NCBI GenBank assembly: GCA_037355855.1
Contig: CM074766.1
Coordinates: 2,046,001 to 2,110,000, forward strand
DNA length: 64,000 bases
Direction: 5' to 3'
Origin: Pseudo-nitzschia pungens
Taxonomy: Eukaryota; Bacillariophyta; Bacillariophyceae; Bacillariales; Bacillariaceae
A program made the position numbers and the translations under genes. Positions 52,964 through 62,587 of this stretch are shown in pieces. How positions within the stretch are numbered: the stretch's first letter is position 1; the number at the start of each line of letters is the position of its first letter. Under the pieces are notes generated by a model, which was not told the origin of the DNA, made no database searches, and saw only the letters and a list, made by a program, of their open reading frames with translations.

Positions 52964-53220
52964 TGTTGGAGATGTGCCCGAAATGGACATTAGTAGTCAC
53001 GTAGGCATATGTATAGGTATGGATGGTATGATAACAATGACAGAACATCGATGGATAATGACTCAGATCAGGGACCAGCTCATACCAACCAACCATGTTC
53101 TGACCATAAAATCCAAGCACCACAACCATTCGGCATACTCATAGTTTAATTACTTGTATCTAACCAACAGAGTTAATTGTGCTCTTTAAGGTTTTCGTAG
53201 ATTTCCTGCTGAATTCAACA
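52964..53220 (+). repeat. 3' LTR of copia element 2
   Basis: 257 bp, identical by eye to 47144-47400. Confidence 0.93.
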
Positions 53221-53225
53221 AGCGA
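53221..53225. repeat. Target-site duplication, copia element 2 (right)
   Basis: AGCGA, matching 47139-47143. Confidence 0.9.
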
Positions 53226-53285
53226 AGCCACATCTCTGAAAAGAAAGGCGGGCACTAGCGCTATCGTGCGATAGGATCGAAACAT
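53226..53285 (-). pseudogene. Separated first 20 codons of the DUF3605-like gene
   Basis: From ATG 53285 the frame reads MFRSYRTIALVPAFLFRDVA and then meets the target duplication of copia element 2. Removing the element and one copy of AGCGA restores a continuous frame into SLAPPSSLTAY at 47143. The segment has no acidic residue until Asp18, and its basic and hydrophobic residues suggest a targeting presequence. Confidence 0.65.
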
Positions 53286-53943
53286 CTCGCAATCAATTCT
53301 TCTCTGGCGAAACTTGATCGAATGGTTGGTTCAATCGACTAAACCTTTGCGGCATCGAACATTATTCCTTTACCCATCAGTTGTTGCGGTCCTTCATCGT
53401 CAATCGTCACTGCTGTTCTGAATTTTTAAATTTTTTATTTTGATGGAAGAAAGAAAAGTTGAGTTGGCAGTTGATGGGATACTTGTCTTTGTATGTAGTA
53501 TTCATAGGTATGTAGGTGCAATGGAGGGAGAATTGGTCCCACACTTTTTTTTGAATTTTAAATATCGGCGCACGACCAACCATACGGCTGTTTTTTCAAC
53601 GTTTGTGTGTTCTCATGAATGAATCAACAATCAAAATGATTGCTACGAATTTCAGGACAATTGCTCACCGATCGCCGCCCTATAGTACAGGGGTGGTTGG
53701 GAAGTTTTGAATCGAATGTTCCGAACCTTACGGGCAATTACCTCGCATTGAAGACTAGGTACCAGTACTGATTCTATCTTGGAGATACGGTAAGGTTCCG
53801 AACCTTCAAAGTAAAATTTCCCAAAACCCCGGAAGGCCGCGATCATGTCATGAAATTTGTCGTAAATGATCAATACTCGATGAGTACTTTTCCCAGCTTC
53901 CTGGAATGGAAGGGAATTGTTGACGAGTTGATTTTGAGAATGG
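53286..53943. other. Divergent intergenic region
   Basis: It holds the upstream flank of the interrupted DUF3605-like gene (minus) and of the SAP-domain gene (plus). No RNA gene or clear TATA box is seen. Confidence 0.45.
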
Positions 53944-55728
53944 ATGTCAGCAAACTTGGAAATGGGACAATATAATCGTAAGACGATGGATACAAACGGT
54001 CAAATTGACATTGAAGCACTCGGACGCAAGGAGTTACAGGCTTTGGCAAAGAATTTTGGTATCAAGGCGAACCAAAAAAGCTTTGTCCTGCGAGAAAAGC
54101 TTCGCGAAACTTTCTCTTCTCTCAAAGAAAAAGATGGCGAAGAAGATGCCGGGTTAAAAACTGCAAGCAAGCAGAGCGGTGATGGTGACATTGGCAAACA
54201 TGAAAAGGGAAACTTCGAAGAGAGCACACCTGCTCCTGAACAAAGCACGTGTATGGCCATCACGGAAGAAGGAAACAATGAAAATGACATGAATGAAAAA
54301 GCTGCAGAGATCATCGAGGACAACATTCTTTCTCTCGAAGAAACGAGAAGCTTGAACGTGGAAAATAGACAGCTTGAGGATATAGAAAAAGCAGAAACAG
54401 GACACGCTCAAGCGGAAATTGCATTGGACGGAAAAGAATCGAATAGTGCAGATGAGAGAGAAGATGAGGTAATGATGGAGAATCTTTCTGCTCTTGAACA
54501 AGCTGATGACAAATATACCGCTGAAATGGAAGTTTCAACACAAGAAATCGAAAGTAGCGGTTTGATCGTTTCTGCTGCCAAAAACTATCACAACGAAGAT
54601 AATCTTATCATCAAGGATGGGAACGAGGAAAAGGAAAAAGATCATTTTGATGGACAAGATAAAGAAACATCAATTGATTCTGTCGAGGTTCAATCTGAGG
54701 TTGCAATTGTAAACGAAAAGGAGAAGCAACATGATGTCGATCAAACACTGATTTGTAAGGGAGAAATGGTGACAACTACACATGAGAAACGCAAGGAATC
54801 ATCGCACAAAGGCATCCCTACTAGTGAGTTGAACAGTGATGGGGATGGAAATGACAACGTTATGCTAAGAAGCCAGGAAACTGAAACTAGTGTTTTAGAT
54901 GGAACCGATGGTGTACAAGCTGCCGGTGTCATAATGTCCACAACCGAATACGATTCGAAGGATGAAAGTGAGAACAATGTCATGACCGAAATGGAAGAAG
55001 AAGAAGAAGTCGTATACGTAGGCGATGTCGTTTTTGATGCAAATCTTACGTCAAACGACGAAATCGACACCGATCCCTTCGAAGATGACAAAGTTGTTCA
55101 CAGTGATAGCAAAAACTCGATTGATGATCAAATCGACCCACTTGAAAATGTATCGAGCGATATAAATGAGAATTCTCATGTCGAGGACCCGAAACCAAAT
55201 AAACTAGCGATGTGTTCAAAGATAGGAAAGACTACGACGACTTGCTTTCAACCGAGCAAGCAAGGGAATAAAAAATCCGCAATGAAACGTCATGCACTTC
55301 AAATCGAGAAAAACAAGAGAAAAGAGGATACAAAACCTCGTAAGGAAAAAGCCAATGAAACTATTGATCTTCGTGTCAAAGCACCAACAGTGAAAGAAGT
55401 TCCTCTTTGGAAACTCCACTCGAAAGATTTCGTTCGTAAGGGAGGGTCGAAAAAAGTTGGAAGCTCGACTGACATCAAAAGTAACGAACAGAAGAAGGAA
55501 TCAGGGCGACGTCCTTTTGCGGATCGCTTTAATAGTAATTCCGATGCAAATTCTTCAACGATCAAGGGGAACAATGTCGCTAAGAAAAAAAAAATTGCAG
55601 TGCAGATGGCAATGTCAAAACGCAATGAAGAACAAATGAAGATATATGTGGAGCGTCAATCGGTTGGAAGACAAGGTCGAGCGGAAAAAGAAAAAGTCAA
55701 AAAATATGTACACAGTGTACGAGATTGA
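53944..55728 (+). CDS. SAP-domain protein with long acidic linker, possibly NUSAP-like
   Basis: 594 residues, single exon, ATG 53944. Residues about 20-60 form a SAP-like helix-turn-helix (IDIEALGRKELQALAKNFGI, then KSFVLREKLRE), a DNA-binding motif of chromatin proteins. About 70-430 is highly acidic (Glu, Asp, Ser) with no predicted fold. The C-terminal 160 residues are Lys/Arg-rich and include VPLWKLHSKDFVRKGGSKK and GRRPFADRF. An N-terminal SAP domain with a basic, microtubule-binding C-terminus and a K-LH-x2-F motif is the plan of nucleolar and spindle-associated protein (NUSAP). The match is weak. AT content is higher than in neighbouring genes because of the acidic, Lys-rich composition. 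Confidence 0.55.
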   Translation: MSANLEMGQYNRKTMDTNGQIDIEALGRKELQALAKNFGIKANQKSFVLREKLRETFSSLKEKDGEEDAGLKTASKQSGDGDIGKHEKGNFEESTPAPEQSTCMAITEEGNNENDMNEKAAEIIEDNILSLEETRSLNVENRQLEDIEKAETGHAQAEIALDGKESNSADEREDEVMMENLSALEQADDKYTAEMEVSTQEIESSGLIVSAAKNYHNEDNLIIKDGNEEKEKDHFDGQDKETSIDSVEVQSEVAIVNEKEKQHDVDQTLICKGEMVTTTHEKRKESSHKGIPTSELNSDGDGNDNVMLRSQETETSVLDGTDGVQAAGVIMSTTEYDSKDESENNVMTEMEEEEEVVYVGDVVFDANLTSNDEIDTDPFEDDKVVHSDSKNSIDDQIDPLENVSSDINENSHVEDPKPNKLAMCSKIGKTTTTCFQPSKQGNKKSAMKRHALQIEKNKRKEDTKPRKEKANETIDLRVKAPTVKEVPLWKLHSKDFVRKGGSKKVGSSTDIKSNEQKKESGRRPFADRFNSNSDANSSTIKGNNVAKKKKIAVQMAMSKRNEEQMKIYVERQSVGRQGRAEKEKVKKYVHSVRD

Positions 55729-56043
55729 TAATTCTAAGAAACAATAATCATTCGTACGGAGTACCGGTATTTGCAAAAAATAATCCATGTAGTGATAAAC
55801 TGCATGAAATGTTCGATGGAAGTAGTTAGGAGATTGTAGAGCACATGATGAACCTTTGAAACATTCCAAGATACAATCTAACCACTTTTCGTTCATTGCT
55901 CTTCACTAACGTCATTCAGAACTACGGTTTAGATCTACATTTGCTTGAGCTGGCCAGTATATAAGAGTTTCAGAGAGAAAAAGATATCTAGGTTGACCAA
56001 TTTAGACAAAGAGGCGAGGAGCATCATTTTTCTATTCGTAGCG
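55729..56043. other. Spacer between convergent genes
   Basis: 315 bp, AT-rich; nothing recognised. Confidence 0.5.
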
Positions 56044-57808
56044 TTAATCGCTACTAGGCGGTAGCATTGGTTTGATGGATCGGTTGGGAGTAGTCTGCTG
56101 TCTTCTCCGGTAATCAATCTTGTGCTGCTGTTGGTGTCGATTTTTCCTCCAGGGTTTATCGGGAAGATCCGCAATGTGGGCCCAGACCTTCATTCGCGTC
56201 GTCAGCCGCGAGGTTGCCTTGCTGAGGTTGGTGGGTATCGATTCCAGGACGTACGGCAATCTCCAGAGCGGCTTGTCCACTATCACCCGCCCTACACCCT
56301 CGGGAAGGGGGACCTCGGCTATGTACAATCGAGGTCCAAAGTACCAGGCCATGGTGGCCCCTCCGATGGCACCGCCAATGTGTCCCCAGTTGTCGCTGCG
56401 GGTGTTTGTTTGGCAGGTCGGTGATTGCGCGAACGGCAAAGTTGTGCGAGGTGCGAGACGCAGCGCACGCATTTGTATGGAATTGCGTCGAAAAAAAAAC
56501 GGAACGTGGTGAGCTTCGGTGTTCCACGGGGACTTGTGCGCATGCGAACTACAAATATCGGAACCAATAGCAGCAGGCAAAGTGGTCGATACTCATTGAA
56601 CGCTACAATACTCACACCATGGGATTGACCGCGCCCATGACTAAATTGATCAACAGGGTCTGGGTAACCGCACTTTGATAGGCTTCGCCTTGCGCACCCA
56701 TCACCCAGTCATTCCGGCCCAAAAATACCAACAAACTGGCCATGACACCAAAGACGGCACCAGATGCCCCGAGTGCCGGATTCGGACTTTTTCACAGGGT
56801 TCCAGGCAATGAACGAGTTTAGTAAGTACACAGGCAAGAAATCTACAACGAAAGCAGCAGCATTGGATAACTCGTTCAACAGCAAGCTGTGTATCCAACG
56901 CGTTTCCAAAGCACCGCAGGGCAATTTTCGAACACACCTTTTCATCGCCGACAAGAGATTACCGGATGCACCGGCAACTAGATAGCTCGCTAGAAATCTC
57001 CCGGATCCAAATGCTTGCTCCGTCATTGGGCCGACACTATTGAGTGAATACATATTTGTCATCAAGCTGGAGGAATGCAGAAAAAACGACAACGACGAAA
57101 CGAATCGAACGCGACACGAGGGAACAAACAATAATAACAAATGAGAACGGCACCAAACAACCCCGTCGTTCCGATTGGTATGGATCCACTTCTTCGATAC
57201 ATACACGAAGCCATGCCACGAACCGACCCATCACGGGAGGTAGCAATCACTCACTGATACAGCCCCCCGTGAAGAAACACGGGAGTGATCAATCGGTAGA
57301 GGTCCTCTCCGGCCATGATCTTTTCGCTCAGTTTCACGCCCCATTTCGTAAAGTTCGGATTGAAGGTTTGTATCGCGTAGCAGGCAATGTTTGCGATCGC
57401 GAGGCGTCCGGCCCAGGACCGCTGGTTTGGTCGTTTCCGTGCCGAATACTGGGGATCCCACACGCGAATCTTTTTGTCGGTCATCCAGTTCTTGTCGTCC
57501 AGAAAGTGCTTGCTGTAATCGCGCATCTCCACGGAACCCGGGTGGGAAGGACCCCTGTTGTAACCGCGGTAGCGGCGACGTCCGTATCCGTATCGTCTCC
57601 GGCGACCGAAGGGCGACATCATGGACACGGGCCGTCGGCTCGACGACATTGTTGTCGAGTAACACCTGTTGCCGCTGTTGCCATTGTTCCCGCCAAAGGA
57701 TCCGGCTGCTACGGAGAGCACCAGGAACACGGCGGTTAGAAACATCGCCGCCAGCCTCATCTTTCTCGAACCCGCACCCAAACGTTGGTTTGTCGTCATT
57801 CTTGACAT
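56044..57808 (-). CDS. Rhomboid-family intramembrane serine protease, organellar
   Basis: Four exons, 57808-57255, 57066-56938, 56786-56616 and 56395-56044, sum to 1206 nt (401 residues) with GTGAGT/GTGTGT/GTGAGT donors; the third exon starts after GAAAAAG. The N-terminus has a hydrophobic signal (LAAMFLTAVFLVLSVAAGS) and then a basic Gly/Arg-rich stretch. Rhomboid motifs follow: LITPVFLHGGLYHLMTNMYSL (HGG..H..xN), LVAGASGNLLSA, the nucleophile in NPALGASGAVFGVMAS, and DNWGHIGGAIGGA with the catalytic His. This set (Asn, Ser, His) is that of an active enzyme. Diatom nuclear rhomboids with such leaders are usually plastid or mitochondrial; a plastid location is inferred from the leader, though no Phe-led motif is seen. 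Confidence 0.87.
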
Positions 57809-58404
57809 TGTCACCGCTGTTTTGCTCGATGATTGCAGTGGTTGTGTCGACTTTCGGAAGACAGAATTCAGCTTTCAGCGAGATGCCGACAAGTTGCGTT
57901 GGTGTGTCGAATCAAGGATCCTACGTACGTACGTACGTACGTACGGTTACTAATACTTCGTACTTCGTAATTACTTCCAGTACGGTAAGAATGTTCTTTG
58001 AATCGGATTGGCGTCAACAATACTACCGTAGCACTCACTCTCTTTGGGTTACGGATACTATGTACATTTCCACCTCTATTATTCCCGTCTTTCTCTACCG
58101 GCACTATTCTTGTGATCTACTAGTAGACTGCAACCAGATGAAAAGGATCAATTGGTGTTGCGATCGCCACGAAGCAATTCAAATAATAACATTATTCGTA
58201 TCGAGTTTTGAACGATGCAAGATAGTATCAACCATGGTTGATCGCTCGGTGGATCGAACGGAAACCAAAAACGTTTCCCTGCTTGCCAAAAAGTTTCGAA
58301 AGCCGGTTCGAAGCATGGTTATGAATTATGTAGCATCCGTGGTAGCGCAGCGGAGATTGGGCAATATCGTTGGCTTTCGCCACGATGGAATCCGAGTGCT
58401 CTTC
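57809..58404. other. Intergenic
   Basis: Contains the tandem TACG repeat at 57923-57943 (TACGTACGTACG). No gene supported. Confidence 0.45.
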
Positions 58405-60705
58405 TCACGTAATCCCGTATTCCCTCACAAGACTGTTGATCTCCATCTGGGTGGCGTCTTCCAGCTGGTGGCAAGGAGTCAGAGTCCACACTTCCAGATT
58501 CCGAATCAAGAATTGGCTCTTGGACCGCGTCAGCTTTGCGAGCCTCGGATTGGCAAACGTCCCGCAGCTGCTGGTCTCTCCCCGAGCCAGGTCCCCTTCC
58601 ACCATGAATCCTATTCCCTGGTCGATGTGCCGGTACGGACACGCATTCAAGTCCCAGTCTCCCCCGCCCACGGCTATCGTTTTGGCCGTGCAATATTGCA
58701 CCAGGTCGTCGTCTCCGGTACAGGGATACACCTCGATTTCTCGTTCAAAGTTCTGTTGCTGCGAGTTGGTGGGAGACGTGTACCGCCGTTTCTTTAGCCT
58801 CCACAGAAACGCTTCGTTGCACCCGTACCACTTGCTCCCTATCCTCCACGGCGTTCCGGTAAAGCTTCCAAAGACCTCTCCGCGATCGGTTTCCACGCCG
58901 ATCATGGTGTACCGCGACGCGCGAATGGTCGCCAAGAGTGTCGTCAGCGATCCTCCGTCTCGCACCGAGCTGTATCGGAGCCAAAAGTTGTGGTTGGACG
59001 TTTTGAGAGGCATAAAACCCCTCAATGCCTCCATGATGCTCGGTGTGAAGACTCTCGGATCCAGGTCATACCCATCGGCACCGAGTATCAAGAACGGATA
59101 TTCTTCCGAGTTCTGAAAGGACCATCCATCGAATCTCACCAAACGATCTTCGTAATCGGAACCATACTCGATTCTGTCGTACTCGATTCTATCCATTCTT
59201 TCGAAATCCGAGCCGTCCCGGATATCGTTATGGATTTCTAACTCATTCTCGAACTCGTCGGAAGGATGCACATCCCTATCCAGAGTTCTTGCGGATATTG
59301 GTTTGCAGGGACCGATGATGCGCTTTAGGAACGTCTTTTCGGGCTTGGGCGTTGCCGTGTGCGGATTCTTGCCACTCGAGCGCCATCGGAGAGCGCCTGG
59401 AAGAGCGTTTCGGAGAGTGGATCGGAGTCCTTATACCAAAATCATTGTCTCTCCTCAAGCCTCGGGGAGGTCGGACCGGACTGCGATCCCCCGGACTCCT
59501 CGAGTCCTGGGAGGTGTCGACCGCATACCGCCCGACCGCGTTGCGGGTGTGTTGCTGAGAATTTTTCCGGGTGGTTTTCTGGGCCCTCGCCGCGGAAGTG
59601 GGAGAGGGCGGGGGGCCATCGCTTTCCAGGCGAAGAAGAGCATGTTCGACAGCGCTGACGCGATCTTCGCCGATGACCGAGTCGTCTGCGGTGGTCGTTT
59701 CGAACTCGTCCAGGAGGCCCATGATGTATTCTTTTTCCATCGGAACGAGCGAGCTCTCCTTTTGGATGACAGTCATCTTGAGCATTTCGCACGCCAGGAG
59801 GTATCGTTCCCTGGTGAGTGAGTCGACATCGCTCGGAACATCCGAGAGATGGTCCGAGAATTCCGAGACCCTTTTTTTCTCCCGTTCCATTTGGGCTTTG
59901 CGTTCCAGAAACTTTAGACAGTACCTCTTTCTTCTTGCGTTCTTCTTTGTCCCTTTTGTTGTTACCAGAATCCCGTTCCAATTTCGACGACAGCGATAGA
60001 TTCCTGCTGCTTTTTGGTTTGCGATCGCTGTCGGCAACGGAGTCATGGAATGAAATAGTTTTTCTTCTTCAACGTCCGAGGAGGAGCTACGGTTTTCGTC
60101 GTCTCGTTCTGCGGTCGATTGTATCGATACGAGCGTGATCGCCATTGTTCCTGTTGTTCTTTCGAAGGTGGTTTTCCCAGCTCAGGTTCAAAGACTTCCA
60201 TGTCAAAGTTATCCGAATCCGATCTCCCTTTGGTTTGGAAAATCCCCATCGAAGGATTCTTCTCTGATTTCGCGTCATCTGTTTGGTCCTCTGGCCATAT
60301 TATTGGGTCCATCACCATTCCATCCTTCGGTTGTTCACTGCGAAATTCCTGATTCGAACCACCATCGTAGGACGGTGTTTGCAATGTTTGGTCCTGTTCG
60401 AAACTCTCGAAAACCGGTGGAACGGTGGAAACCTCGAATATCTCGTCCAGTGAATCCCCGGACCTGGAAGGACCGAGTGCGGTCTTGCTGTCGAAACTCC
60501 CGTCGACACCCTCTTGCTGGTGTGTGCGCCACCAGTCTACCGCCGCGGCATCGCTATCCCTCTTCGGGTCGAGCAAGCCCTTGGCGCTCTCGGACAGATT
60601 GTTGGATTCGAAAAGGGCCGCGCTCCCATCATTCCGTGGCGATTTTTTCTCCTTCGAACGGGCTCCTCGCTTGGACTTTCGGAACGGGCTTTTCATGCAC
60701 GACAT
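58405..60705 (-). CDS. TLDc-domain protein, N-terminal half with frame breaks
   Basis: The TLDc domain (58405 to about 59100) is clear: SLTTLLATIRASRYTMIGVE, then GEVFGSFTGTPWRIGSKWYG, ALWRL-like AFLWRLKKRR, EIEVYPCTGDDDLVQYC, then GIGFMVEGDL and LEVWTLTPC. TLDc proteins (OXR1, TLDC2) protect from oxidative stress or bind the V-ATPase. Upstream, the segment RERYLLACEMLKMTVIQKES (near 59790) is in another frame, and the N-terminus MSCMKSPFRKSKRGARSKEKK from ATG 60705 in a further one. To connect them, single-base corrections are needed near 60057 (an A5 run), near 59940 and between about 59440 and 59270. One of these could be a short intron. Either the assembly is wrong in places or the gene is decaying; the intact TLDc part favours the former. 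Confidence 0.7.
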
Positions 60706-61569
60706 CTCGATCGAATCGAATCGAATCGAACCGACGGAATGGAACTGCGACCAACAATGCACGCCGCTGCTGCTCCAGTTCGAGTGCACGATACTACCTC
60801 CGGTGCTCGATCTTCCTTCCTTCCTTCCTTCCTGGATTAGTGGCGATGATAAGAAATGTCACTCGTCAAAAGCACAATCATCTCGGGGTTCCTCCATGTA
60901 ACATCTTTTTTCCTGCGTTAAATGTCATGTTGCCGAAGAGATTGCTGTCGAACGATTAATCTTACCATAATTAGTGCTTGGTGAGGGACTTTCAAGCTGT
61001 TACAGGGGATTGTCCCTGGCATAATTACTTCTAACGTACTGACTTCCGAGCACGTCAAGTTATCTGAAGTCCGTCACGTCTGGCAAGACGCAAAAACACG
61101 ACACGACTGGCTTTCCCCGATGATTTCCACTTTCCGTTCACACCGACCCTAGTACTTCGTAACAAGAAGGACGTAAGTAAACTACGCACACTACCGGTAA
61201 AGGGCGCCACAATATTCGGTTTTGCTACTACACGTACGGCATCCGATCCCATTCATGAATCAATCATCGAATCATCAGTCAAGTTCAGTCTTGGGTCTAT
61301 CCTTCGACCGTTGCATCCAACTCGGATTGGATTCCAGTCACCCATCCTCGTTCCATTAACCTTACTTCCATCTCTCAAATGAAAGAAAGAATAACGCTTG
61401 TTGATGAAAACAATCAAAACAACTTGTACGAGTGCAAGCATTTCGTTTCGATTGATTCGCAACTCACAGCGTGCGACTGCCCGACCGACAACACCGAAGT
61501 TCTGTTGTCAACTTTTGACTTCGCCTCAATACAGTGCACCAACACCGTTGCTACATTTCCCGGAAAACA
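60706..61569. other. Divergent intergenic region, TLDc / DPH5
   Basis: 864 bp. TCGAA repeats near 60715 and TTCC repeats near 60812. No gene seen; both promoters should be here. Confidence 0.45.
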
Positions 61570-62421
61570 ATGGTGCTCTACATCATCGGACTCGGTCTCA
61601 GCGACGAAAAGGACATCACCGTTCGGGGCCTGGAGCTGGTCCGGCAGGCCGATGCCATCTTTTTGGAGGCCTACACGTCCATTCTGGGGGGCGTCCCCAA
61701 GGAGAGGCTGGAGGAATTTTACGGCAAGCCCGTGACGGTGGCCGATCGGGGCATGTGCGAGAACGATGCCGACGAGCTGATCGTCGAGCCGGCCAAGGAA
61801 AAGAACATCGCCTTTCTGGTGGTGGGAGATCCTGTGTGCGCCACCACCCACACGGATCTCGTGCTGAGGGCCAGGGAGGTGGGCGTCAGGGTCGAAATGG
61901 TCCACAACGCCTCCATCATGGGAGCCGCGGGAGCCGCCGGCCTGCAGCTCTACAACTACGGACAGACCGTCAGCATCCCCTTCTTCGACGACAAGTGGAG
62001 GCCCACGTCGTTCTACGACAAAATCAAATACAACCGGCAGGGAGGCATGCACACGCTCTGCCTCCTCGACATCAAGGTCAAGGAGCCCGACTTCGACGCC
62101 ATGATGAAGGGCCGGACCGAGTTTTTGCCACCGCGGTACATGTCGGTGAACGTGGCCGCGGAGCAGCTGCTGGAAGCGGAAGAGAAGCACGGAGAGGGGG
62201 TGTACGACGGAAAAAAGACGCTGTGCGTGGGTCTGGCGCGGATGGGACAGCCGACCCAGCAAATAGTGGCGGGAACCCTTGAGGAGCTGACCGGTGCCAA
62301 CCTGGGGGGACCCCTCCACTCGCTCATCATCTGCGGTGAATTGCACGACCTCGAGGTGGACATTGTCAGGGAATACTTAATAGAGGGTTCGACCGCCGAC
62401 AAGCTGCACGACCAACCGTGA
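61570..62421 (+). CDS. DPH5: Diphthine methyl ester synthase
   Basis: 283 residues from ATG 61570 (ACAATGG). The sequence begins MVLYIIGLGLSDEKDITVRG, the SAM-binding start of the tetrapyrrole-methylase fold, and continues with LEAYTSIL, VVGDPVCATTHTDL, HNASIMGAAGAAGLQLYNYG, and GGMHTLCLLDIKVKE. C-terminal landmarks are PPRYMSVN and GLARMGQPTQQIVAGTLEEL. Length and all blocks fit eukaryotic DPH5, which uses four rounds of SAM-dependent methylation to make diphthine methyl ester on a histidine of elongation factor 2. Cytosolic. The frame is open 12 codons further upstream, but only to a GTG. Confidence 0.95.
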   Translation: MVLYIIGLGLSDEKDITVRGLELVRQADAIFLEAYTSILGGVPKERLEEFYGKPVTVADRGMCENDADELIVEPAKEKNIAFLVVGDPVCATTHTDLVLRAREVGVRVEMVHNASIMGAAGAAGLQLYNYGQTVSIPFFDDKWRPTSFYDKIKYNRQGGMHTLCLLDIKVKEPDFDAMMKGRTEFLPPRYMSVNVAAEQLLEAEEKHGEGVYDGKKTLCVGLARMGQPTQQIVAGTLEELTGANLGGPLHSLIICGELHDLEVDIVREYLIEGSTADKLHDQP

Positions 62422-62587
62422 TTCCGGGTCGCCCCCCGAGCAATGGATGCGTGTGCGGCATTGCTGGCTGCATTGCCAAAGCCTTACTACTAGTACATAC
62501 ATTATTATTTCGAACAAGACGATGCTTGCGGTAGAGAAACGATGTGGTTGTCGTTGGAAAAGAGTACTGTGCTGTGATGTATCAAAA
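62422..62587. other. Short spacer between convergent genes
   Basis: 166 bp between the stop codons of DPH5 and the acyltransferase gene. Confidence 0.6.

Larger units (their letters stand above)
47144..53220 (+). mobile_element. Ty1/copia LTR retrotransposon, element 2, structurally intact
   Basis: A 6077-bp element on the plus strand with two 257-bp LTRs that I read as identical and a 5-bp target duplication AGCGA. One ORF covers gag to RNase H without a stop. The insertion point is inside the coding sequence of a DUF3605-like gene on the other strand. Identical LTRs, intact ORF, preserved purine tract (GCAGCAGGAGTG before the 3' LTR) and intact flanking duplication together suggest very recent, possibly ongoing activity. 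It belongs to the same lineage as element 1; proteins align along their whole length and the LTR ends agree, while the U3 parts differ. Confidence 0.96.

Noticed and set aside
57391..58797. 468-codon plus-strand ORF
   Set aside because: It overlaps the rhomboid first exon and the TLDc domain on the other strand, both of which carry clear family motifs.
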